Assembly: GCA_021810805.1 (NCBI GenBank)
Contig: JAJZHW010000003.1
Location: 124,001 to 188,000 of the forward strand
Source of the DNA: Nitrospirota bacterium
GTDB taxonomy: Bacteria > Nitrospirota > Leptospirillia > Leptospirillales > Leptospirillaceae
Direction: 5' to 3'
DNA: 64,000 nucleotides
The translations under genes and the position numbers were made by a program. Position 1 is the stretch's first letter. Each line of letters begins with the position of its first letter. Below, one piece after another: positions 50,893 to 59,832 of the stretch. Under the pieces are notes generated by a model. The model searched no databases, was not told the DNA's origin, and saw only the letters and a list, made by a program, of their open reading frames with translations.

Positions 50893-52133
50893 GCCAATCC
50901 TGGAAGCGCCCGTCGCGGATAATCACGGGAAGGACCCTCCTGCCCGCGTGTCGGCAGGGAGGTCGGAAAGTGGGCATCCATATGGGAAGACGGCTCGCCC
51001 TGCTTGATTCGTCCCTCGAAGGCTTCATTGGAGGGGGCCGCCTTCGAAGTATCGCTCCCATCCTTCGGCTTCGCTTCAGAGTCGATATCCGGGTAGGAAT
51101 AGATCTTGTTCTCGTAGTTTTTCAAAATGACTTGACCATTTTCCCGACCGAGGAGATAGTCGTCGGAAAGAACCGGAATCTTTCCTCCTCCTCCGGGGGC
51201 ATCGATGACAAAATGGGGAATGGCCATCCCGGAGATGTTTCCCTGGAGTTCCTTCATGATGGCAATCCCCTGATCTACGGGAGTGCGAAAATGATTGGCT
51301 CCTCGAGTGAGGTCGGCTTGATAGAGATAATAGGGCTTCACCCGGATTTTCAAAAGCCCCTTGAAAAGTTTTCCCAAGATCTCGGCATCATCATTGATCC
51401 CTTTCATGAGAACCGTCTGACAGCCCAAGGGGATCCCTGCATCGGCCAGAAGACGACAGGCCTCCGAGGATTCCGGAGTAATTTCCCGGGGATGATTGAA
51501 GTGAAGGTTCATGTAAAGGGGATGGAATCGGGAAAGCATCCGGCACAGATCAGGGGTGACCCGCTGGGGAAGTGCCGAGGGAACACGTGTCCCGATTCGA
51601 ATGATTTCAAGATGCTCAATTGATCGCAATCCCGAGAGGATCTCCTCAAGAACGTCGTCCTTGAGCATCAGAGGATCTCCTCCTGAGAGGATGACATCCC
51701 GGACTTCGGGGTGCTCCCGAATATAGTCAATGCCTTGCCGAATCTCCTCCCGGCTCACAACTCCTTCGGGCTTTCCCACAAGACGCTTGCGCGTGCAGTA
51801 GCGGCAGTAGATCGGACACTGGTTTGTGACAAGGAAGAGGACGCGATCGGGGTATCGATGAACAATTGCAGGAACCGGGCTATCCTCATCCTCGCCAAGA
51901 GGGTCCGCCGGGCTGTCGGCATCCATCCACTCGGCGGGATCGGGAATGACCTGCAGCCCGATAGGATCCTTGGGATCGTTGATGAGAGAGCGATAATAAT
52001 CGTTGATCCGGATGGGATAAAGACTTTCCACCTTCTCGGGGCCAACTCCCTCAGCCTCGAGAATCCACTCCGGCGGGAGATCGGCACCATGCCTGATCCC
52101 CTCCACAAGCAGCTTCTGCCATTCCTGCATCAT
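50889..52133 (-). CDS. KamA-family radical SAM protein (lysine 2,3-aminomutase-like)
   Basis: A 414-residue radical-SAM, PLP-dependent aminomutase-like enzyme. The cluster site is CPIYCRYC (Cx3Cx2C) preceded by VLFLVTNQ, followed by ILSGGDPLMLKDDVLEEIL, IRIGTRVPSALPQRV, and LLKIRVKPYYLYQADLTRGANHFRTPV, which contains the PLP Lys. The C-terminal VIDAPGGGGKIPVL belongs to the zinc-binding region of lysine 2,3-aminomutases. It may be a beta-lysine synthase (osmolyte) or, less likely, the EF-P modifier EpmB; the length favours the former, but no ablB is adjacent. It heads the kamA-bluB-dcd run. Confidence 0.8.
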   Translation of the reverse strand: MMQEWQKLLVEGIRHGADLPPEWILEAEGVGPEKVESLYPIRINDYYRSLINDPKDPIGLQVIPDPAEWMDADSPADPLGEDEDSPVPAIVHRYPDRVLFLVTNQCPIYCRYCTRKRLVGKPEGVVSREEIRQGIDYIREHPEVRDVILSGGDPLMLKDDVLEEILSGLRSIEHLEIIRIGTRVPSALPQRVTPDLCRMLSRFHPLYMNLHFNHPREITPESSEACRLLADAGIPLGCQTVLMKGINDDAEILGKLFKGLLKIRVKPYYLYQADLTRGANHFRTPVDQGIAIMKELQGNISGMAIPHFVIDAPGGGGKIPVLSDDYLLGRENGQVILKNYENKIYSYPDIDSEAKPKDGSDTSKAAPSNEAFEGRIKQGEPSSHMDAHFPTSLPTRGQEGPSRDYPRRALPGLA

Positions 52134-52240
52134 TCCCCTCGCCTAGAGAGCAAGACTTTCCTCTCACCGATTCGAGAAATCATAGTAATATCGCCATCTC
52201 AAAGGTTTTGAAGGCCGCGACTTACTCATATTTTGAGTCT

Positions 52241-53632
52241 TTAGAAACCCGTCTTTTCCATACCCTCCTGCGGAGGAGACCACGCAGGTGACAAAATGGC
52301 ATCGACCATGCCATGAATGAGCTTTTTATCTTTGGGACAAGCGGTAACCAATACCCCCCCCGTCCTGACCGTCTCCCGGGTTGGACCCGTCACAAAATAA
52401 TAGGGACAGAGCCGAACACGGTAGCCCTCCTCCCGTTCCTCTTCCGAAGAAAAATCGAAGCCGGACAAGGGATAGACATGTGTCTGCCGGAATGGCTGAA
52501 GAACATTCGGACTTTGAGAAAAGGACTCCATTGCATGAGCAACGGCGTCTTTCCAGGAGTCTTCGGGAAGATCATGGCCCACCACAACCCCCCGACTTCC
52601 CCAAGACAAGGGAGAAAAACCGGATGGTTTAATAATGAATCGGCGTTCTCTCTGAGTCAACCCGACAATGTCACGAAAGTCATGGAGCTCCCGGTCTCCT
52701 GCCATGAGAGGGGGAGTCAAGGAGGCTTGGGGGGGAACGGGAGATGGATCAAGGATCCAGGTGGAAGGGATCAAGCGATCCAAAAGGGCAACGGACTCGG
52801 AAGGCATCTCCTTTTTCCAGTGTGTTCTTAATCGCGGATGGTGCCAGAGAGCCATCCCCATTTTCTCCTCGAGCCAGGGTTTTAGTGGAGGAGTAATGCG
52901 AACCTTGCCGCCCTTTGCGAAGTAAAGGATGAGGTCAGATTTGGGAATATTGGGAAGATCGAACAACTCAAAGAAGCGATAGAGGGTTGTTATCCTGTAA
53001 TTCTTTCCGTCAGGGGCCGAGACAAAGAAGCCATTCTCATCGAAGCGAAGCTCTCGGGGATGGAGACAGAATGCCGGAAAAAAACCCCGGGAGAGCTCCG
53101 CGGCGAGAAGGGACATTTCATTTTTGTAATCGTGGGATTCGTCTGAGACAACAATGGCCAGCACAGGGTCAGGGTCGAGAGATCGGATCATGGCAGCAAA
53201 GCCTTGGAGGATCCCGTCGGGTCCCCCGATCATCCCCCCTTGGCCGCGATCCCGATAGATCCGTGAGAGGGCCAGAAGAAGTCCCGGACCTCCGGGAACA
53301 GCATCCATCTCTGTCAGAACCGGGCCGTCCGATGTCAGCAGCAGGTCCGGACGAAGAACCCCAGGAAGATCAGACTTAAAACGGCGGGAAAGTCCATACC
53401 CCAAAAGCTCAGGGGGCTTTCCCCGATCGAGATAGCCACGAACAAACTCCTGCCCCGCAGAGGGCTCCCGGTAGAGTCGGTCAAAGGCTCGATAAAATGA
53501 AAGGAGGGCCAGACCCAATGAGGAAAGGAATGCATCGTCGATTCCGGGGAAGGAGACAGGTCGAGGAGAAATGCGAAAAGGTCGGTCAAACAGCCCCTGG
53601 ACCTTCAGGGTCGATGCAATATTTTTGTACAA
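52241..53632 (-). CDS. Large protein of unknown function, possibly ATP-grasp related
   Basis: A 463-residue soluble protein. The VLTEMDAVPGGPGLLLALSR region and the later RRFIIKPSGFSPLSWGSRGVVV region recall the nucleotide-binding halves of ATP-grasp or circularly permuted ATP-grasp (glutathionylspermidine-synthetase-like) enzymes, where a Lys and Gly-rich loop hold ATP. I could not assign a family with certainty. The start is TTG 53632 with GGAGGGG upstream. It is divergent from the hemX-like gene; a 9-bp dyad lies between. It could also be an unrelated Rossmann-like fold. Confidence 0.6.
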   Translation of the reverse strand: MYKNIASTLKVQGLFDRPFRISPRPVSFPGIDDAFLSSLGLALLSFYRAFDRLYREPSAGQEFVRGYLDRGKPPELLGYGLSRRFKSDLPGVLRPDLLLTSDGPVLTEMDAVPGGPGLLLALSRIYRDRGQGGMIGGPDGILQGFAAMIRSLDPDPVLAIVVSDESHDYKNEMSLLAAELSRGFFPAFCLHPRELRFDENGFFVSAPDGKNYRITTLYRFFELFDLPNIPKSDLILYFAKGGKVRITPPLKPWLEEKMGMALWHHPRLRTHWKKEMPSESVALLDRLIPSTWILDPSPVPPQASLTPPLMAGDRELHDFRDIVGLTQRERRFIIKPSGFSPLSWGSRGVVVGHDLPEDSWKDAVAHAMESFSQSPNVLQPFRQTHVYPLSGFDFSSEEEREEGYRVRLCPYYFVTGPTRETVRTGGVLVTACPKDKKLIHGMVDAILSPAWSPPQEGMEKTGF

Positions 53633-53707
53633 CGGCCCCTCCGGAGCGTGGAAGGCCGGAGCAATACCGGCACGAAAACTATCTGGTCCGAAAAATCCCT
53701 TTGTGTT

Positions 53708-53748
53708 AAACTATGCAGAAGAAATCTTACAGCAGTCTAGCATAGTTT
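53708..53748. promoter_or_regulatory. Perfect 9-bp dyad in the divergent region (possible operator)
   Basis: AAACTATGC (53708-53716) is repeated in inverse as GCATAGTTT (53740-53748), 23 bp apart, in the 194-bp space between the divergent 463-residue protein and hemX-like genes. It could be a binding site for a dimeric regulator or a transcript hairpin. No other copy was noticed in the window. Confidence 0.45.
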
Positions 53749-53826
53749 TCAGGCAAACGACTTGAAACAGTTTCTGGCATCGGTGGCTCCTTCCCGGCAG
53801 CAATGCAATCATAGGAAAAGATCGTA

Positions 53827-54675
53827 GTGACAATCTCTCCCCTTGAGCTCCTGCTCCTCGAAATGGCGAGCGGCTTCTATCTCGGAGCCTTTGTTCTCTA
53901 TCTGTCTGAGATTCTTCTTTCCCGCCCTCCCCGCATCGCCTGGGCCCCCGTTACCGCCGGCGTCGGAGGGGTTCTCTTTCAGTCCCTTGCCATCTTTATC
54001 CGGTTCGGATTTCAGGGCCATGTCGCCCTTCTCTCCTTACGAGAAGTTCTTTCCTTTTTTTCTTGGTCTCTGGTCCTGACGTTCCTTTATCTCGAACACC
54101 AAAAGAAGGTCAGGATTCTGGGACTCTTTATCTTCGGAATCGCCTTTTTCTCCACACTGATGGTCCTTGGCATTTCATTCCGGACCCCGGTTCTCTCCAC
54201 TGGGGCACCTGTGGGCCTTCTGCTTTCAATCCATACCCTCCTGATCGACCTAGGGTTGGCATCGGCCGCCCTCGCCTTCATGGTCTCGGTCCTCTATCTC
54301 CTTCTGGATCACTTTCTTCGACAGAAGATTTTCAACCGTTTTTTTAGCCGGATCCCCTCTCTGGAGACGCTCGATCAACTCAACAATAACTTCAGTGGGA
54401 TCGGATTCGTTTTCTTGACCGCAGGACTCTTTTTTGCCATGATTTGGTCGTGGGAAAAGTTTGAACGGATTGTTCCGCTCGCCACGCAAGGCCGACTCGC
54501 TTTTATCGGGGCGATTCTTGTCTGGCTTCTTTATGCCATGACAGTGCTAGTAAGAAAAAACCGTCGTTTTCGAGGAAAGCAGGCGGCATATCTTTCGATC
54601 TCAGGTTTTTTCGTCTTTGCTGCGACAATGATGGTCTTGGCCTTTTTTTCCAAGGGCTCCCATTTCATATTATAG
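53827..54675 (+). CDS. HemX-like cytochrome c assembly membrane protein
   Basis: A 282-residue membrane protein with eight hydrophobic helices, of the HemX/CcsA/CcmC-like family (cytochrome c assembly domain). It lacks the WWD haem-handling motif of true CcsA and CcmC, so HemX is the better fit. HemX proteins are encoded directly before hemA in many Gram-positive and Nitrospirota-type operons and influence HemA levels. It begins with GTG 53827. The gap to hemA is 66 bp. Confidence 0.72.
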   Translation: MTISPLELLLLEMASGFYLGAFVLYLSEILLSRPPRIAWAPVTAGVGGVLFQSLAIFIRFGFQGHVALLSLREVLSFFSWSLVLTFLYLEHQKKVRILGLFIFGIAFFSTLMVLGISFRTPVLSTGAPVGLLLSIHTLLIDLGLASAALAFMVSVLYLLLDHFLRQKIFNRFFSRIPSLETLDQLNNNFSGIGFVFLTAGLFFAMIWSWEKFERIVPLATQGRLAFIGAILVWLLYAMTVLVRKNRRFRGKQAAYLSISGFFVFAATMMVLAFFSKGSHFIL

Positions 54676-54741
54676 GGCCGGCATTCTCATGGCCGGAATT
54701 GATGGACCACAGACAAGCCAGGTGATAGTGGAGACAGCCAT

Positions 54742-56115
54742 TTGATCAAGATCACCCTTGCCGGCGTCAATCACAAGACCGCTCCCGTGGAAATCCGGGA
54801 GAGAATCGCCTATCCGAAGGAAAATCTCTCCTCAGCTGTTCGGGTTCTCTCCCATGAGGACTCCGTTCTCGAGTGCCTCCTTCTCTCGACATGCAACCGA
54901 GTGGAAGTCCTCACTATCACATCAAATATTCACCCTTCACCCGACTTCTTCACTGACTTTCTCTCAAGAACTCATCCGGCCCTCACCTCGGTTCCCCTTC
55001 GCCCCCACCTCTACTACAAGACTGACTCAGAGGCCGTCGAGCATCTTTTTCAGGTCACCGCCAGCCTCGACTCAATGGTGGTGGGAGAGCCCCAGATCAC
55101 AGGACAGGTCAAGGAGTCCTTCGAGGTCTGCCGCAAGGAGAACTCTGTCGGCCCCTACCTCAATCAGATCTTTCAGCGCGCCGTGAGCTCTGCAAAACGC
55201 GTCCGCTCCGAAACGGCCATCAGCCACCTTCCCGTATCCATCAGCTATGCCGCCTGCCAATTGGCTCGGAAGATCTTCCAGGATATGTCCAATAAGTCCG
55301 TTCTCCTCCTGGGAGGCGGCGAGATGGCCCAGCTGACGGCGCGTCACATGAAAAAAATGGGAGTCCGCTCTCTCACTCTTATGACCCGAGACCCCGCCAA
55401 GGGAGCTCCCCTTGCCGCCGAGTATGAAGCGACCTATGCCCCCATGACCCGCCTCAATGAGGTTCTCGCCGAAGCCGATATGGTTGTCTGCTCCACAGGA
55501 GCCGAGACCTATCTCCTGACAGTTCCGATCCTGGAATCGGCAATGGAGCGACGAGGCTATCGCCCCCTTTTTCTCATCGACATTGCCGTCCCCCGAAATA
55601 TCGATCCCGCAATCTCCCAACTCTCGAACACCTTTCTTTATAATATTGATGATCTTCGCTCGGTCGTCCTTTCGAACCAGAAAGAACGGGAAATGGAAGC
55701 CTTTGCCGCCCGTGAAATTGTCCGGCAAGAGGTGGCCCAGTTCGAGAAGTGGCGGACAGAACGCTCAGCCGTTCCTCTTATTCAAGCACTAAGAAAACAC
55801 ACGGAAGAGCTTCGATTGGCAGAAATCGATCGCTTTTCGCGCACCCTCGACAGCCTTCCCGAAGAAGCCCGCAAACAAGTTCTTTTGCTGACCCAGTCAT
55901 TGATGAACAAGATGCTTCACCCGACCTACCAGACCCTCAGAAATTCATCGAATATTGATGAGGCTTGGGAGTGGATTACCCGGTGCTATGGTCTTCCTCC
56001 GGAGATACTCTCCAAAGCGAACCCCGACCCCTCCCTTTCGCAGGATCTTTCCGAGAAATCCGTTCTTGACTCCCCGGTCTCGAACCTTCCCCTTCCTGGC
56101 GAGCAGACTTGCTGA
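54742..56115 (+). CDS. hemA: Glutamyl-tRNA reductase
   Basis: HemA reduces glutamyl-tRNA to glutamate-1-semialdehyde, the first step of C5-pathway haem synthesis. The 457-residue protein has the LLSTCNRVEV motif with the catalytic Cys, SLDSMVVGEPQITGQVKE, an NADPH-binding LLLGGGEMAQLTARHM region and DIAVPRNIDPAI. It starts with TTG 54742 after GGAG and overlaps hemC by 7 nt. The use of hemA of the C5 type excludes an alphaproteobacterial ALA-synthase route. The glutamate-semialdehyde aminotransferase (hemL) is not in the window. Confidence 0.95.
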   Translation: MIKITLAGVNHKTAPVEIRERIAYPKENLSSAVRVLSHEDSVLECLLLSTCNRVEVLTITSNIHPSPDFFTDFLSRTHPALTSVPLRPHLYYKTDSEAVEHLFQVTASLDSMVVGEPQITGQVKESFEVCRKENSVGPYLNQIFQRAVSSAKRVRSETAISHLPVSISYAACQLARKIFQDMSNKSVLLLGGGEMAQLTARHMKKMGVRSLTLMTRDPAKGAPLAAEYEATYAPMTRLNEVLAEADMVVCSTGAETYLLTVPILESAMERRGYRPLFLIDIAVPRNIDPAISQLSNTFLYNIDDLRSVVLSNQKEREMEAFAAREIVRQEVAQFEKWRTERSAVPLIQALRKHTEELRLAEIDRFSRTLDSLPEEARKQVLLLTQSLMNKMLHPTYQTLRNSSNIDEAWEWITRCYGLPPEILSKANPDPSLSQDLSEKSVLDSPVSNLPLPGEQTC

Positions 56116-57095
56116 CACCGTCCTCCGCTTCACCTGTGAGAATCGGAACACGCGGATCGGAGCTTGCCCTGTGGCAGGCGCGATATGTGGCGGAGACAAT
56201 CCGTCAGAGCGCCGGTCTTGAGTCGGAGCTTGTCGTCATCAAGACGACCGGGGACATGATTCTCTCCGTCCCGCTTTCTCAGGTGGGTGGCAAAGGTCTC
56301 TTTGTGAAGGAAATCGAGGAGGCCCTCATTGCCGGGACCATCGATCTGGCCGTCCACAGCATGAAGGACGTTCCGGCATTTCTCCCTGAGGGGCTGGAGA
56401 TTGGAGCAATTCTTGCCCGGGAAGATCCCCGGGATGCCTTTGTTTCCCCCCATGCCTCCTTTGCCGCATTGCCCACCGGTGCCCGAATCGGCACATCCTC
56501 CCTTAGACGCATGGCTCAACTCAAAAAGCATCGTCCGGATCTCCGGTTCGAATCCCTGAGGGGAAATGTGGGCACACGTCTAAAAAAGCTCGACCAAAAG
56601 CAGGTTGACGCCATCATTTTGGCGGCAGCCGGACTCATTCGCCTGGGCTTTTCCGACAGAATCCGGGAATATCTTCCGATCGAGCTCTCCCTCCCTGCAG
56701 TGGGTCAGGGAGCGCTGGGGCTTGAGTGCCGCGTGGGGGATCGGCGAATTCGAAAAATACTTGACGGCATGCTTGACTCAGAGACATCGGCCTGCGTGCA
56801 GGCCGAACGAGGAGTCCTTTCGGCACTCGATGGCGGCTGCCAACTCCCGATTGCCGCCCATGCCATAATCCGGCAACCAGGACAGGTAGAGCTGATCGCT
56901 CGCATCCTCGATGTTGAAGGGACAACCCTTCTCGAAGAACGCACATCCGGATCGGCCTCGGACGCCAAGCATCTGGGGGAAGAAGCCGGAAAAAGACTTC
57001 TTGCCATGGGTGGACAGAAAATTCTTGATTCCATCCTCTCTTCTCCTCGAAGCGACTCCTCCGATAGTCCCTCCCGACATCCCGGGACCGATTGA
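56109..57095 (+). CDS. hemC: Porphobilinogen deaminase (hydroxymethylbilane synthase)
   Basis: HemC joins four porphobilinogen units into hydroxymethylbilane. The 328-residue protein begins RIGTRGSELALWQAR, then DLAVHSMKDVP, IGTSSLRRMAQL, LRGNVGTRL and GGCQLPIAAHA; the Cys in the last motif carries the dipyrromethane cofactor. The TTG at 56109 overlaps hemA; a GTG at 56136 is possible. A 135-bp gap with no obvious feature follows. Confidence 0.93.
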   Translation: MLTPSSASPVRIGTRGSELALWQARYVAETIRQSAGLESELVVIKTTGDMILSVPLSQVGGKGLFVKEIEEALIAGTIDLAVHSMKDVPAFLPEGLEIGAILAREDPRDAFVSPHASFAALPTGARIGTSSLRRMAQLKKHRPDLRFESLRGNVGTRLKKLDQKQVDAIILAAAGLIRLGFSDRIREYLPIELSLPAVGQGALGLECRVGDRRIRKILDGMLDSETSACVQAERGVLSALDGGCQLPIAAHAIIRQPGQVELIARILDVEGTTLLEERTSGSASDAKHLGEEAGKRLLAMGGQKILDSILSSPRSDSSDSPSRHPGTD

Positions 57096-57230
57096 AGATC
57101 TCGCCTCTTTGGCCCTATGATCAAATCATGAGACAACCCCTCTCCAGAAACTCCCGACCAAACCCGCTCAAGAGATTCCCCTCGCCCTGCCATGGCACTC
57201 AGATAGCCCGTCACAGGACAAGGTGGGACA

Positions 57231-58856
57231 ATGGCTAAGGCTCCCTCGCCCCACCTCAAAGAAAAATCCCCGATGGTCTACCTTGTGGGGGCAGGTCCCG
57301 GAGATCCCGGACTTCTGACACAGAGAGCCGCCCGGGTTATCGCCAGCGCCGACGTGCTTCTCTATGACCATTTGATCCCCCTCGAACTCCTCGACATGGC
57401 TCCCGAAGGGGCGAAGAGAATCGATGTGGGCAAGGTCCGCAACCATCCCCGGATGTCGCAAAAGGAAATTGGAGAGGCCCTTGTCGAACATGCGCGCCAG
57501 GGTCTAACTGTTGTGCGGCTCAAGGGAGGTGACCCGTTCGTATTCGGGCGAGGCGGAGAAGAGGCCCAAGTCCTAGCCCAGGCCGGCATCCCGTTTGTGG
57601 TGATCCCGGGGGTCACCTCCCCCGTTGCCGTTCCCGCCTATGCCGGAATTCCCGTCACCCATCGGGACCACAGCTCCCGACTCGTCATCCTCACGGCCCA
57701 CGATGATCCGACAGACTGGGATGAGGCTGATATTGCAGCCCTGGCCCGCCCTCACCAGACTCTCGTCGTTTTGATGGGTGTTCTTTACATGAAAGAGCTC
57801 GTCTTACGCCTGCTGAAGGCGGGATTGGCCCCCTCCACGCCTTCCGCCATCATTCGCTGGGGAACAACCCCCCTTCAGGAAACCTGCTTCCAGACAATTC
57901 AGGAGATCCCAGAGCTTCTCGAGAAAAAAAGAATCTCTCCCCCCTCCATACTGACCATTGGGGGGGTGGTCTCTCTCCGGGAGGAGGTGGCCTGGAGCCA
58001 TCGCCTCCCCCTCCTGGGGAAACGAATCCTTCTCACACGGGAGCGATCGCGCTCCGAAGACCTCGCTGGCCAGCTTGAGTCACTGGGAGCCACAGTCATT
58101 TCCTTTCCCACAATTCTCGTTTCCCCAAGTCTCTCGGAAAGATCGCGAGATCTTCTCGGCCAACTTGGCGACTTTCGCTGGATTGTTTTTCTCAGTCCCA
58201 ACGGCGTCAGATACTTTATGGAAGGACTTCGCGAAGTCAGCCAAGACATGAGAGCTTTGGCCGGAGCCAGGATTTTCTCCATGGGACCAGCCACGGGCGA
58301 GGCCCTTCTTAACGCCGGAATTCGCCCGGATCTCTCCCCTCCAGAGTCTCACGGAGAGGGGGTGATTGAGGCTTTCAGGGCTCTCCCGGAGCCTCATTCG
58401 GGGAAGATCCTGCTCGTTCGGGGAGACCGAGGAACGGGGACCATCCCCCGGGGTCTGGAGGAGATCGGATATTCCGTGGAGACGGTCGTGGTCTATGACA
58501 ACACACTCCCCACCGTTCCGGCTTATAGAAAAGAACGGCTCCAGGCCTTCCTTGAGGAAGGGGCGATCGATCTTGCCGTCTTCTACAGTCCATCCGCCAT
58601 CAAGGGACTCCTCTCTCTCTATCCCGACCACATGGAGGCGATTTCAAAGATCCCCTCTCTTGCCATTGGCCCCACCACCCGGGAAGAGCTCGTCCGATCG
58701 AAGATCCGGACGCTTCTGATGGCGGAGACTCCCACCACAGCCTCTGTCGTCGATGTTGCGGTAGACTTCCTGTCGCAGTTCGGAAATAATGCAAAAGAAC
58801 TTTCTGATCTCCCCAAGAACTCGGAGGAAATCCCACAAGGAGGAATGCGAACGTGA
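57231..58856 (+). CDS. cobA-hemD: Fused uroporphyrinogen-III C-methyltransferase and synthase (CobA-HemD)
   Basis: A 541-residue bifunctional enzyme. The N-terminal half is a SAM-dependent uroporphyrinogen-III methyltransferase (VYLVGAGPGDPGLLT, VVRLKGGDPFVFGRGGEE, PGVTSPVAVPAYAGIPVTHR, LVVLMG), which leads to siroheme or cobalamin. The C-terminal half (from about residue 265) is uroporphyrinogen-III synthase (RILLTRERSRSEDLAGQLESL). The fusion makes both the haem and siroheme/B12 branch points available from one protein. The ATG at 57231 follows AAGGTGGG. The stop overlaps the hemB start by 4 nt. Confidence 0.92.
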   Translation: MAKAPSPHLKEKSPMVYLVGAGPGDPGLLTQRAARVIASADVLLYDHLIPLELLDMAPEGAKRIDVGKVRNHPRMSQKEIGEALVEHARQGLTVVRLKGGDPFVFGRGGEEAQVLAQAGIPFVVIPGVTSPVAVPAYAGIPVTHRDHSSRLVILTAHDDPTDWDEADIAALARPHQTLVVLMGVLYMKELVLRLLKAGLAPSTPSAIIRWGTTPLQETCFQTIQEIPELLEKKRISPPSILTIGGVVSLREEVAWSHRLPLLGKRILLTRERSRSEDLAGQLESLGATVISFPTILVSPSLSERSRDLLGQLGDFRWIVFLSPNGVRYFMEGLREVSQDMRALAGARIFSMGPATGEALLNAGIRPDLSPPESHGEGVIEAFRALPEPHSGKILLVRGDRGTGTIPRGLEEIGYSVETVVVYDNTLPTVPAYRKERLQAFLEEGAIDLAVFYSPSAIKGLLSLYPDHMEAISKIPSLAIGPTTREELVRSKIRTLLMAETPTTASVVDVAVDFLSQFGNNAKELSDLPKNSEEIPQGGMRT

Positions 58857-59827
58857 GCCATCCCGTCGAACGGCCCCGCCGTTTGAGAAACAGCCCCGCT
58901 CTCAGGAATCTCGTACGGGAGGTGGATCTTCACCCGGACAATTTCATTCTCCCCCTCTTTGTGACCTGGGGCCATGATCGCAAGGAACCGATCTCTTCCA
59001 TGCCCGGTGTCTTCCGTTACTCCGTCGACCGCCTTCCCGAGGTGCTGAGGGAGGCATGGGACGCCGGAATTCGCTCCCTTCTCCTCTTTGGAATTCCGGA
59101 AAGAAAGGACGACAATGGTTCGGAGGCCCTCAATCCTGATGGACCGGTTCCCGTAGCAATCGGGTCCATTCGCGAGACATTTCCCGGCTTCGTCATCATG
59201 ACCGATATCTGTATCGACGAATATACAACCCATGGCCACTGTGGCCTTGTCAGCGGCGACCGCATCGACAATGACCCGACCCTGGATATCCTTGCGGGCA
59301 TGGCGTTGCTTCATGCCCAGGCAGGAGCCGATGTGGTCGCTCCCTCCGACATGATGGACGGCCGGGTCGGAGCCATCAGGGCTCGTCTCGACCAAAATGC
59401 CCTATCCGACACTCTTATCCTTTCCTATGCCGTCAAATATGCCTCAGCCCTCTATGGCCCCTTTCGGGATGCCATGATGAGTGGCCCCCAGTTTGGAGAC
59501 CGCTGCTCCTACCAGATGGACTTCCGGGGTCGACGGGAGGCTCTCCGGGAAGCCCGTCTCGACATGGAAGAGGGCGCCGACATGCTGATGGTCAAACCCG
59601 CCATTGCCTATCTCGACATCATTGCCAAGGTGGCAGAGATTTCCGACCTTCCGGTGGCGGCCTACCAGGTCTCAGGAGAGTATTCGATGATCATGGCGGC
59701 CGGAGCCAATGGATGGATCGATGCCGACCGGGTCATGATCGAATCTCTGACGGCGATCCGTCGCGCAGGGGCCCAGATGATCCTGACCTATTTTGCCATC
59801 CGCGCCGCACGCCTCCTTCAGAGCTGA
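58853..59827 (+). CDS. hemB: Delta-aminolevulinic acid dehydratase (porphobilinogen synthase)
   Basis: HemB condenses two aminolevulinate molecules into porphobilinogen. The 324-residue protein has the metal site DICIDEYTTHGHCG, where the zinc-type enzyme normally has three Cys (C-x-C...C) and the magnesium type has Asp/Ala; here Cys120, Asp122 and Cys130 form a mixed site. The catalytic lysines are in SYAVKYASALYGPFR and LMVKPAIAYLD. The start is GTG 58853 overlapping cobA-hemD. It is the last enzyme of the haem set; the next gene, ribF, begins 5 nt after its stop. Confidence 0.95.
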   Translation: MSHPVERPRRLRNSPALRNLVREVDLHPDNFILPLFVTWGHDRKEPISSMPGVFRYSVDRLPEVLREAWDAGIRSLLLFGIPERKDDNGSEALNPDGPVPVAIGSIRETFPGFVIMTDICIDEYTTHGHCGLVSGDRIDNDPTLDILAGMALLHAQAGADVVAPSDMMDGRVGAIRARLDQNALSDTLILSYAVKYASALYGPFRDAMMSGPQFGDRCSYQMDFRGRREALREARLDMEEGADMLMVKPAIAYLDIIAKVAEISDLPVAAYQVSGEYSMIMAAGANGWIDADRVMIESLTAIRRAGAQMILTYFAIRAARLLQS

Positions 59828-59832
59828 GCCCG

